A stretch of 35,016 nucleotides of DNA from Saprospiraceae bacterium. GTDB lineage: Bacteria; Bacteroidota; Bacteroidia; Chitinophagales; Saprospiraceae. The notes under the pieces are model-generated. The model did not search any database and was not told the DNA's origin. It worked only from the letters and a program-made list of their open reading frames with translations. Within the stretch, counting starts at the first letter, position 1, and each line of letters starts with the position of its first letter. Shown here in pieces: positions 14,889 to 22,463 of this stretch. The DNA lies in NCBI GenBank assembly GCA_022448955.1, contig JAKVCU010000058.1, positions 55,291 to 90,306 of the forward strand, read 5' to 3'. The position numbers were made by a program, and so were the translations under genes.

Positions 14889-16280
14889 ATGAAATTCAAC
14901 AAACGTAAAAAAACATCCACATTTAATATAGGTATTATCGCTGGTCAAAAAACAAAGGCTGCAGGTAAATATACCCCTGAAGATTTATTGCGTCGTATCA
15001 CGATGGCTAACCTTTTATGGGAAAGTACATACTACCAAAATGCCGATATGATCATGTCGCAAATGGAAGCACTTATCCCTAAAGTAAAGCCTCAAATGTT
15101 AGCTGACCTAGCCGTGGAAACACGCTTTGAGCAAAAGCTCCGCCATACCCCTATTTATCTAGCTTTAATGCTATTCAAATATCATGGTGGAAGCTTAGTA
15201 GCAGATGTTTTAGCTAAAATCTGTACTCGTCCAGATATGACGATTGATACTTTGGCGATGCTGCCACATGTACTAGGGCGTGAAAAAATTAAACCTATTC
15301 CCAATGCGATTAAGAAAGGTTTGGCGAAAGCCTTCGATCGTTACGATGCCTATCAAATTGCAAAGTACAAGAGAAACAATCATTCCATCAGCTTAATAGA
15401 CGTAGTAAACTTAGTACACCCAGTTCCTACACAAAAAAATGCGAAAGCATTACAAGACTTAGTAGATGGAACACTAACTGCGCCAGATACATGGGAGTCT
15501 AAATTATCTGCTGGCAAAGACAAAACAACAACGTTTACACGCCTTATCAACGAAGGTAAATTAGGGGCTTTGGCGACTTTACGAAACCTTCGTGGTATGC
15601 AAGAGGCTGGTGTTTCACGTAAAGTGATGCTAAAGGCCATTCAAGCGGTAAACTCGAAATGGCTAACGCCATTGAACTTCTTGGCTGCGCAGCGTAATGC
15701 TCCTGCATTCACCAAAGCATTGGAAGATGCTATGGCACGAAGCTTTGCTAACTATACGATTAAAGGAACAACCATTCTAGCGATTGATGTTTCAGGATCA
15801 ATGGGTAGCTTGACTTCTGCTAATAGCAAATTCTCCCGCTTGGATCTTGCTTTTGCATTAGCAACAGTAGCAGGCTATATCTTTGAAGACGTAATCTTAG
15901 TGTTTACTGCAGGGGATGATACACACTGTAGAGGAGCGCACATAACATGGAATAACACCAGAGGATTTAGTGTATTCGAAGACTACAAAAGAATTGCTCC
16001 GCATGTTGGTTATGGAGGTATCTTCACACATCAATTATGTGAGTGGTTGAAAGAAGAAGGTCACGCAAAAGATGCAGACCGATTAGTGGTCTTATCTGAT
16101 AGTCAGGACATTGATATGGCACGAGGTAAAAAGGTAGTACCCGATACTTCACCGTACAAAAATTCTTACATTATCGATATTTCCACACATACACATGGCA
16201 TAAAAACTAGTAATTGGACAGCGGAGATCAATGGTTGGTCAGATAAACTGTTCCATTACATAGCTGAACTGGAAAAATAG
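14889..16280 (+). CDS. rsr: Ro60/TROVE-domain RNA-binding protein (Rsr)
   Basis: 463 residues, close to the usual size of bacterial Rsr proteins. Residues about 1-290 are the helical TROVE/HEAT-repeat ring (ITMANLLWESTYYQNADM, VETRFEQKLRHTPIYLALML, KYKRNNHSISLIDVVNLVHP, LATLRNLRGM, RNAPAFTKALEDAM). The C-terminal part is a von Willebrand A domain with a MIDAS motif D-V-S-G-S at residues 300-304 and VVLSDSQDID further on. In the family the ring binds ends of misfolded RNA in its cavity and Y RNA on its outer face; in Deinococcus a Y RNA tethers Rsr to the exonuclease PNPase (RYPER complex). The gene starts 30 nt after RNA C and ends at a terminator. No rtcB or rtcA is adjacent. Confidence 0.93.
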   Translation: MKFNKRKKTSTFNIGIIAGQKTKAAGKYTPEDLLRRITMANLLWESTYYQNADMIMSQMEALIPKVKPQMLADLAVETRFEQKLRHTPIYLALMLFKYHGGSLVADVLAKICTRPDMTIDTLAMLPHVLGREKIKPIPNAIKKGLAKAFDRYDAYQIAKYKRNNHSISLIDVVNLVHPVPTQKNAKALQDLVDGTLTAPDTWESKLSAGKDKTTTFTRLINEGKLGALATLRNLRGMQEAGVSRKVMLKAIQAVNSKWLTPLNFLAAQRNAPAFTKALEDAMARSFANYTIKGTTILAIDVSGSMGSLTSANSKFSRLDLAFALATVAGYIFEDVILVFTAGDDTHCRGAHITWNNTRGFSVFEDYKRIAPHVGYGGIFTHQLCEWLKEEGHAKDADRLVVLSDSQDIDMARGKKVVPDTSPYKNSYIIDISTHTHGIKTSNWTAEINGWSDKLFHYIAELEK

Positions 16281-16283
16281 ATA

Positions 16284-16309
16284 AAAGGCAAGTCGAAAGG
16301 CTTGCCTTT
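16284..16309 (+). terminator. Terminator of the TROVE gene
   Basis: AAAGGCAAG (16284-16292) and CTTGCCTTT (16301-16309) form a perfect 9-bp stem with an 8-nt loop, followed by CTTGTTT. It begins 3 nt after the TROVE stop codon. Confidence 0.8.
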
Positions 16310-16406
16310 CTTGTTTACAAAACATATTCGTATCTAAGGCGTATTAGTCTTGTTCAATAACAGGAAATAAAATGAATAGAAATAAAAAATAGGAGCGAAA
16401 CTTTAA

Positions 16407-16657
16407 ATGTAAGAATCAATCAATCCGTTGCAATATTGATTGATGGCAATAATATTGAACTTAGCCTACAAAATTTGGTAGGACAAAAGAATGCCTTATT
16501 AGACTTTGACACCCTTATCCCGAAACTCTTAGATAACAGAGGTTTAAACCGCCTCATCTATTTCCGGGAAGGCGTAAGTATTTCAGATAAATTAGCAGAG
16601 CGATTATTGAATGTAGTTAAGCAATCAATTAAATTGAGAGCATGTTCCAATCATTAG
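16407..16657 (+). pseudogene. Remnant of a NYN-domain (LabA/DUF88) RNase-family gene
   Basis: The frame reads RINQSVAILIDGNNIELSL, then LIYFREGVSISDKLAERL. This is the N-terminal part of NYN (LabA/DUF88) proteins, with the first acidic residue of the PIN-like active site in LIDGNN. An ATG at 16407 with an upstream AGGAG is followed at once by TAA, while the conserved frame continues one frame over, so the true start appears to be lost by a small indel. Homology then stops: the frame ends after about 80 residues with unrelated sequence, while intact members run to 150 or more. A TTG at 16436 could start a short fragment, but it lacks most of the fold. It lies just after the Ro60 locus, where an RNase would fit. 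Confidence 0.6.
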
Positions 16658-16683
16658 GTGATGAGTACTTTTCTAAAGTAGAT

Positions 16684-17148
16684 TTACTTTTTATTGTAAG
16701 AAATCTTAACATTTAAGAAATAACTAAGAGCAATAATTACGGCAGCAATTGTTAATCCATAATGCAGCAAATCCTCCCTTCCATCCCAAGTAATAATCTT
16801 CCCCATAAATGAAATGCCCATTACAACTACCACAATTTTAATCAGCATTGCTTTGAGTGCATCTAGATCTTTAACCTGCATCCAATTAGGTAGAGTAGCA
16901 ATTGGTTTTACAAAAAGCTCATAAATACCGAAGGAAGCAATAAATATACTAAGGCTGAGTAAGATTAAATCCAAGACACCTAAGGCATTGTAGATGACTT
17001 TACTACCGTTGGCATTATAGTCTAATATTTTATCAATTACTAGAAATCCATCGATGAAAGTGTAAAGTGTAACAGCAAGACCAAGTATAAAAAGACTGAA
17101 TGCAGCAAGAATACCTATTGCCCGAAAGACGTATTTAAAGCCATTCAT
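16684..17148 (-). CDS. UPF0114 / YqhA-family membrane protein
   Basis: 154 residues with four hydrophobic helices (IGILAAFSLFILGLAVTLYTF, GVLDLILLSLSIFIASFGIYELF, AMLIKIVVVVMGISFMGKII, YGLTIAAVIIALSYFLNV). The central conserved block LPNWMQVKDLDALKAMLIKIVVVV matches the YqhA/UPF0114 family. It is an inner-membrane protein of unknown function. It stands alone, 226 nt from the next minus-strand gene upstream. Confidence 0.85.
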   Translation of the reverse strand: MNGFKYVFRAIGILAAFSLFILGLAVTLYTFIDGFLVIDKILDYNANGSKVIYNALGVLDLILLSLSIFIASFGIYELFVKPIATLPNWMQVKDLDALKAMLIKIVVVVMGISFMGKIITWDGREDLLHYGLTIAAVIIALSYFLNVKISYNKK

Positions 17149-17374
17149 AAAACGAAGAGTTTACCATTGCAAATATGTATAACCCTAAAATATCAACTTA
17201 GTTTTTTAAATATTATTCTACCACATCAATACTCATGGAATAGCCTTGGTCGGAGAATGGTAAGATAAAGACTTTGTTCCTTTAGCTGAATCAAAAAAAC
17301 ATCAATGGATGAGAACGCAGGCCAGTAAATTGTCTTTTATCGAAACACTTGCCTTTCTTATTGAATATTGCCTC

Positions 17375-17962
17375 TTACTCCTGTATGGTGGCTTTGGCAT
17401 TTTCTTTTTTTGCCATCAATTTTTTTAATAAGCTCATTACCTCATAAAAATCAGCAATGTGCTCTAATTTTGGAAGATGAGTTCTTTCCTTTTCGGTTAA
17501 GTCATAAGCATTCATTTTTGATTTAGTATATAAATTTATAGTACCACTTTCTGATTGCTTATCGTTAAATCGTATTAAGTAGAGTTGCTTAATCTGGTCC
17601 AATCCAATGGATGTTATTCGTTCCTTTCCTAGAAATCTCTGCCTAATCTGGATATCGTTCTTTGTAATGTAATAGATTGTATTTTTTACCATTTGATAAT
17701 ACTTTATCTCTCGAATAAAAAACCAATAAACCATAAAAGAACTTAGACCCAAGAAATAGATACTACTCAAAACAATAGAAATAGAGTTAAGCAACATGGT
17801 TCCTAAGCTTAAGCCAAATAAGCCAAACACAAAAGCAGTAAACATACTTGGAGGCACCCCTCCAAGTGATGCATTGGTAATATCTAATCCTAATTTTTCA
17901 TTTCGAAATCCCCAAATATTTGGTTTTACCTGAGGCTTTCCTTCCCATAAAATTTCTTCCAT
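17375..17962 (-). CDS. Membrane protein with bacterial PH-like (DUF304/bPH) domain
   Basis: 195 residues. Starts MEEILWEGKPQVKPNIWGF, the usual 'x-x-x-W-E-G-x-P' opening of bacterial PH-domain membrane proteins. Two hydrophobic helices follow at about 35-85. Then a beta-rich PH-like domain: YYITKNDIQIRQRFLGKERITSIGLDQIKQLYLIR. It is probably anchored in the inner membrane with the domain in the cytoplasm; the partner or function is unknown. A 45-nt part of this gene (17688-17732) is repeated almost exactly at 21509-21553. Confidence 0.7.
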   Translation of the reverse strand: MEEILWEGKPQVKPNIWGFRNEKLGLDITNASLGGVPPSMFTAFVFGLFGLSLGTMLLNSISIVLSSIYFLGLSSFMVYWFFIREIKYYQMVKNTIYYITKNDIQIRQRFLGKERITSIGLDQIKQLYLIRFNDKQSESGTINLYTKSKMNAYDLTEKERTHLPKLEHIADFYEVMSLLKKLMAKKENAKATIQE

Positions 17963-19048
17963 AACTTTGATGTTTAAAAAGCTTTATTGATTGACTTACA
18001 TAAACATCTAGATTTATCTTTGAAAATTCAGTTTTATTAGATGGTGATAGGCTATTTTTCGAAGTAGAGCGCCTAGCCGATTAAGTGGCAAGGCTAGAAC
18101 CTTTATTTATGCTTGATATTTGCTCGATCAGCAAAAAAACGCCCTACTCCATTCCTAGATCACCAATTTGACTACGTATAAAAGTAAGATATCCTTTTGG
18201 ACCAAATAGTCATTGATTCATATACTAACCAATAACCGTCTAAGGTCAAGATAAATTATCATTCGATCAGATTGATAAATTTAGCAAAATAAGTACATCC
18301 CTTTCCTATACAAAAAGAAGATAACAACTTCCACACGACTTATTAAGCTTCCCCTTTTCAGAATAAAGATGAATACTTAGTCAGATCAACAAAAATATAG
18401 AAAGAAAGCTAGAAGCCTGTCGCAGCAGATAACATAGATGTACCTTTTTTTATATTTACAGCCTAGTTTTTGATGAGAAGAGCGTCTTTTTATGAAAAAA
18501 TGAAAAATACGCTACAAACTCCATATTTAAGCTCTGTTTTTGAACAGGACAAAAAACCAGAATACAAATAACTCACAAACAACAACTTATAACCTTTTTA
18601 TTTATTTTGAGAATAACATTTTCTCCAAACTTTTGATAGGTAAGGCAATAAATGAATTTTATATTTAAGGAGCTTAACGAAAACAACAACAAAATTTAAG
18701 ATGCGACACTAAGCTAAACCATTTTGCTAACCAAGCAATCCAAATTATTAGATTAATTCTTATAGCTAGCACTATCCATTCTTTGTGCTTTCTTTGATGT
18801 TTCTATTGAGCCTAAGTCTTCAATTAGAAAAGGCTAAAATGTATATACTATTTTATAAAATTCTAGAATGTATTGAAAATTCATTTTCATTTGATGCTGT
18901 CAATAATTTAGTCTAGTGCACCTTATTGATTGCAGTGGACGTAACCTTAATGTCAAGGATAAGTGCAAAGGTCATTCTAAGCCCCTTTTCGTAGAGTGGA
19001 TCCCTGATATTGTCAGCTTATGTTTAATTATAAATAAATCACTTTTTA
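17963..19048. other. Long AT-rich gap without a convincing gene
   Basis: About 1.1 kb with no open frame of useful length on either strand. A plus-strand TATCTTTG (-7 type) occurs near 18015. A short inverted repeat CTAGCC...GGCTAG lies at about 18073-18098 and recalls the GGCTAG end of the R repeats. The sequence has the look of a decayed region or the home of an unrecognised small RNA. I did not find tmRNA, 6S or SRP RNA hallmarks. Confidence 0.4.
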
Positions 19049-20227
19049 ATGTATACGAAGAAAATTAATCGAAGAAAATGGATGCGTTCTGCTGGTCTCT
19101 TAACAGCAGGCCTTGCGGGAGCTCCCAGTCTTTTTGCTAATACAGCAGCCGAGGAAAAGACGTGGTATGAGGGTGTACGCAGTTGGGAACAATCCTTGTC
19201 TTTCAGTCCGAAAATGCAAAATCTAAAGGCAAGGTTGCTAGCCAATGAAAACCCATTTGGCCCTTCTCCATTGGCAAAACTAGCCATTATGGAATCCGTA
19301 GGTATGGGGAATAGATATGGGCATAGTGAAGCAGCTAAGCTGAAAGAAATTTTGGCAGAAAAAGAGGGTGTAAGTCCTGAGCAAATCATCTTAGGTCCAG
19401 GATCTACAGATATACTTGAGAAAACAGCCATCGTTTTATTTAATCAAGGAGGAAATATTGTTTCGGCGGATCCTGCATATATGTCGCTGATCAAAACCGC
19501 ACAAGCATTTAATGCTAAATGGAAGAGTGTTGCATGCACAGCAGACTGGTCTCATGATCTAGATGGCATGAAAAAAGCCGTCGATCAGGATACTAAGATG
19601 GTGTATATCTGCAACCCCAACAACCCTACTGGCTCACTTACTGACTTTAACGCACTTTATAAGTTCTGTTCTGAAGTATCTGAAAAGGTTCCTGTTTTTG
19701 TAGATGAAGCTTACCTTGAATTTTTGGACCCATCAGAAGCTAAATCTATGGTAAAATTGGTTCAAGAGGGTAAAAATGTCATCATCGCACGTACCTTTTC
19801 CAAGATTCATGGAATGGCTGGATTACGATTGGGATATGGAATTGCACAGCCCGCTATTTTGGAGAAGATACGGTCTATGGTTCGTACTACTATGGGCTTA
19901 AATGTAACCAGCATCATGGGTGCAAAAGCCAGCTTAAAGGATTATACCTTCTTAGAAAACTGTAGAAAATGGACAGCAGAAGCAAGAGCCTTTACTTTCG
20001 AAAAACTGACTGAAATGGGATACGAACCTATTCCATCTTACACCAGTTTCATTTTGTTTCCTATGGAACCAGGAACCGATGGAAAATTATTCTTGAGTAA
20101 GATGATGGAAAATGGCGTTGGCGTTCGTTTCTTTTCTATTCACGATCAACCTTACTGTAGAGTAAGTATGGGTACCATGCCAGAAATGGCCATCTTCCTC
20201 GAAGAGTTTAAGAAAGTAGTAGGTTAG
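19049..20227 (+). CDS. Tat-exported HisC-like (histidinol-phosphate-type) aminotransferase
   Basis: 392 residues. The N-terminus KINRRKWMRSAGLLTAGLAGAPSLFA contains twin Arg followed by a hydrophobic stretch and an A-x-A-like cut site, so it is a likely Tat substrate and periplasmic. The rest is a fold-type I PLP aminotransferase: LLANENPFGPSP, NRYG, ILGPGSTDILE, YICNPNNPTGS, VDEAYLEF, and the PLP lysine K252 in TFSKIHGMAGLRLGYG. Histidinol-phosphate aminotransferases normally lack a signal and act in the cytoplasm, so this one probably has a different amino-donor substrate. Cofactor loading before export fits Tat. It is followed by a terminator and is probably monocistronic. Confidence 0.87.
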   Translation: MYTKKINRRKWMRSAGLLTAGLAGAPSLFANTAAEEKTWYEGVRSWEQSLSFSPKMQNLKARLLANENPFGPSPLAKLAIMESVGMGNRYGHSEAAKLKEILAEKEGVSPEQIILGPGSTDILEKTAIVLFNQGGNIVSADPAYMSLIKTAQAFNAKWKSVACTADWSHDLDGMKKAVDQDTKMVYICNPNNPTGSLTDFNALYKFCSEVSEKVPVFVDEAYLEFLDPSEAKSMVKLVQEGKNVIIARTFSKIHGMAGLRLGYGIAQPAILEKIRSMVRTTMGLNVTSIMGAKASLKDYTFLENCRKWTAEARAFTFEKLTEMGYEPIPSYTSFILFPMEPGTDGKLFLSKMMENGVGVRFFSIHDQPYCRVSMGTMPEMAIFLEEFKKVVG

Positions 20228-20254
20228 CGTACATTCTTTTGCGTCAGCTAACAT

Positions 20255-20305
20255 CCTTGCAGATAAGGGGCTTCAACGCACTTATCTGCAGGCTTTATTT
20301 TATTT
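20255..20305 (+). terminator. Terminator after the aminotransferase
   Basis: CCTTGCAGATAAG (20255-20267) pairs with CTTATCTGCAGG (20281-20292), 12 bp or more, then CTTTATTTTATTT. It lies 28 nt after the stop. Confidence 0.8.
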
Positions 20306-20388
20306 AAGCAGTTAGGCCCATTAGTCAATCCCAAACAGACTCGTGTAGAATCCTACATCGAAAAAAGTGCATACGTAAAATCGATCCT

Positions 20389-21486
20389 ATGAATCCGGCG
20401 ATCCAAAAAACAATTTCTTTAGTATTATTAATTGGAATAGGTTTCCTATTACAACGAAAAGTTACCACTCCTGATCAACGTAAAGGAATCAAAACACTCA
20501 TTTTATCTATTGCCTTACCAGCCACCATATTTGTAGCATTACTAAAAATAGAATTCAACCTATTCCTTATTTATTTGCCCATTTTTGCACTGCTCATCAA
20601 CGGCCTTTTATTTGTAATCATCCGGTATTCGCTCTCTTTATTCGACATGGATCGATTCACCGCTGATGGCAAAACCGTCAATCTGCTCTTTTCTTCCCTA
20701 GCTCCTGGACTATCTTGCTTTCCCTTTCTAGTAGAGTATGCCACAGAGGATGCACTGGCTTTTGCAGCTCTTGCAGATGTTGGAAATAAGGTTTTTGTCT
20801 TGGTTATCCTATACTTAGTGGCAATGCGCTGGCATTATAATACGCAGCAATTCACGAACTTATCTGCCAAAAGCAGGTTAAAACGACTAAGTCAAACACT
20901 CATCAAAGAACCCGTCAACCTCGCTATCATTGTCGCAATAATCATGTTATATTTTGGTTTAAACCTTAGTTCTTTACCAGCATTCCTGCAAGAACCCATT
21001 ACTAGAATGAGCTTAATGATGACTCCAATGATATTAATTTTTATTGGAATGGCAGTAAAGTTCAATGCAGCACAAATGAAAAAAATTGGACTCTTACTTA
21101 TTTATCGTTCTGCTTGTGCTTTTTTGATCAGTGGCTTAATTCTAATCTTCTTACCCCAACAAGTCTCTATCTCCTTACTCATCGTTTTGGTCACTTTCCC
21201 ACAAAGCGCCGCAAGTTTTTGGCCCTTTGCCCACATTTCAATGATTAATGATATGGAATTCAATAAATCTAAAACCTTTAATATTGATTTAGCACTCAAT
21301 TTCCTTGCCCTTTCTTTACCGTTTTCAACCGTAATCATTTTGAGTATCTGTACTTTTCCCGAATTCTTCATAGAAGCACAACACAGCCTATTCATTGGAT
21401 TACTACTCATCGGACTCCTACTCATTGCAAAGTTTTTCCAAAATATCAAAGCAAGAGAAAGAACTTTTGAACTAATGGAAGAATAA
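20389..21486 (+). CDS. AEC-family (auxin-efflux-carrier-like) permease
   Basis: 365 residues, strongly hydrophobic, with about ten membrane helices. The start MNPAIQKTISLVLLIGIGFLLQRK and the following KGIKTLILSIALPATIFVALLKIEF are the first helix pair with the conserved Leu-Pro of AEC transporters. These carry organic anions or amphiphilic molecules across the inner membrane; the substrate is not evident. The sequence after residue 190 repeats the same helix pattern (inverted repeat fold). It has its own spacer on both sides and no operon partner. Confidence 0.72.
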   Translation: MNPAIQKTISLVLLIGIGFLLQRKVTTPDQRKGIKTLILSIALPATIFVALLKIEFNLFLIYLPIFALLINGLLFVIIRYSLSLFDMDRFTADGKTVNLLFSSLAPGLSCFPFLVEYATEDALAFAALADVGNKVFVLVILYLVAMRWHYNTQQFTNLSAKSRLKRLSQTLIKEPVNLAIIVAIIMLYFGLNLSSLPAFLQEPITRMSLMMTPMILIFIGMAVKFNAAQMKKIGLLLIYRSACAFLISGLILIFLPQQVSISLLIVLVTFPQSAASFWPFAHISMINDMEFNKSKTFNIDLALNFLALSLPFSTVIILSICTFPEFFIEAQHSLFIGLLLIGLLLIAKFFQNIKARERTFELMEE

Positions 21487-21508
21487 CTTTAAGGCCACAG
21501 ATCATGTC

Positions 21509-21553
21509 TTCCATTTGATCATACTTTATCTCTCGAATAAAAAACCAATCAAC
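21509..21553 (-). pseudogene. Copied fragment of the PH-domain gene
   Basis: 45 nt that match 17688-17732 inside the PH-domain gene at all but two or three positions, in the same strand sense. On the minus strand it would encode the FFIREIKY segment. It ends exactly where repeat R2 begins. It is too short to be functional and reads as a remnant of a second, deleted or partly duplicated copy. Confidence 0.75.
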
Positions 21554-21649
21554 CTTAAGTAGTTAGGCTAGAATCTGTCTGCCTATGACTGAATTTTATT
21601 GTACCAATTCCAGCCTCCCGGCAGGCACGGTTTCGGGCAAACTACTTAA
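21554..21649 (+). mobile_element. MITE-like palindromic repeat, copy R2
   Basis: A 96-bp unit bounded by perfect 10-bp terminal inverted repeats TTAAGTAGTT (21554-21563) and AACTACTTAA (21640-21649). Inside, GGCTAG is followed by CTGTCTGCCTATG, a loop in the same direction as in the R1 plus strand, and a decayed right arm. No coding capacity. See R1 and R3 for the other copies. Confidence 0.75.
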
Positions 21650-21687
21650 ATGATTAATTTAAAGGAGATAAACAATTAAAAACCATC

Positions 21688-21771
21688 ATGCCAGAAAACA
21701 ACCAAAACCCTATTTGGCCATTCCCAATGGATAAATGCCTAAAACGAAAGTATAGAAAACTAAAACATTAA
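21688..21771 (+). CDS. Possible 27-residue leader peptide
   Basis: ATG at 21688 begins MPENNQNPIWPFPMDKCLK and continues to a TAA at 21769-21771; the next gene's ATG is at 21775, only 3 nt later. An AAAGGAG lies about 20 nt upstream, farther than usual. The tight spacing suggests translational coupling, but such a short frame could be chance. Confidence 0.3.
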   Translation: MPENNQNPIWPFPMDKCLKRKYRKLKH

Positions 21772-21774
21772 AAC

Positions 21775-22365
21775 ATGAAGTTCTGGATAAGCGAAAAAGG
21801 AAATGATAAAGTCATCATAATCGACGAAAAAATCATCTACAACAATAACCCAAGTAAAAGTAAACTATATGAAATTCAAAATCAACTCAGAAATGGAAGT
21901 ATCCCTTCTACCCTATCAGGCACTCCATTTAGTTATATAAAAAGGATAAGTTCGAATTCAAATAGTCAAAAATTCGAAATCCAGTTTGGGCACAAAAACA
22001 AACTCATTATTGATGCTCAAGAGAACAAACAATCTATTCTAGATCACCTTAAAAGTGATCCTATCAATCAACCTATATACAAAGAATATCCGCAAAAGTG
22101 GTATAAAGTAGTGTACAAACCATTGATTTCTCTAGGTCTAATTGGCTTAGTCTTTGCTCGCACCTACGAGATCGCTTACAATATGGAACTGGGTTACGAT
22201 TATATTGTTACGGGTGCAGGTATTGCAATGATGCAAGTTGGTCTTGCCGAAATCCTTGGATCAAAAGTTATCCTCAGCATTGGAATATTATTAGTAGCTA
22301 TCATACTCTATCGAGTCATCAAAAAATTGGCAGCAAAGAGTATTGTGGAGGAGTTGATTTATTGA
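21775..22365 (+). CDS. Small membrane protein of unknown function
   Basis: 196 residues. The N-terminal about 100 are soluble and polar with a beta-rich look (KVIIIDEKIIYNNNPSKSKLYEIQNQL, KFEIQFGHKNKLIIDAQENKQSILDHL). Two hydrophobic helices follow: PLISLGLIGLVFARTYEIAY near 113-135 and VILSIGILLVAIILYRVI near 165-185, with a glycine-rich stretch between (VTGAGIAMMQVGLAEILGS). I do not recognise a family. The fold plan (soluble domain, then a helix pair) resembles small sensor or PH-like membrane proteins. A 27-residue frame precedes it by 3 nt. The downstream palindrome separates it from the ATPase. Confidence 0.6.
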   Translation: MKFWISEKGNDKVIIIDEKIIYNNNPSKSKLYEIQNQLRNGSIPSTLSGTPFSYIKRISSNSNSQKFEIQFGHKNKLIIDAQENKQSILDHLKSDPINQPIYKEYPQKWYKVVYKPLISLGLIGLVFARTYEIAYNMELGYDYIVTGAGIAMMQVGLAEILGSKVILSIGILLVAIILYRVIKKLAAKSIVEELIY

Positions 22366-22418
22366 TAATAAATCAATTAACTACTTTTATATCTGACTAA
22401 AAGTCGGATGCAAAACAT

Positions 22419-22456
22419 ACATTTAGTCAAATATAGTACTATATTTGACTAAATGT
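22419..22456. promoter_or_regulatory. Perfect 38-bp palindrome over the DUF234 ATPase promoter
   Basis: ACATTTAGTCAAATATAGT (22419-22437) is followed directly by its exact reverse complement (22438-22456), with no loop. The right half contains TATATTTG (22440-22447), a TAnnTTTG box, and the left half has the mirror copy. The ATG at 22464 is 7 nt further on. It could be an operator, a bidirectional promoter, or a hairpin hiding the start codon. A partial copy (TGACTAAAAGTC) lies just upstream at about 22394. Confidence 0.7.
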
Positions 22457-22463
22457 CAAAAAA

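Noticed and set aside
18073-18098. Fourth copy of the R repeat (CTAGCC...GGCTAG).
   Set aside because: Only 6 bp match the R flank and the loop is unrelated, so the resemblance is too weak.
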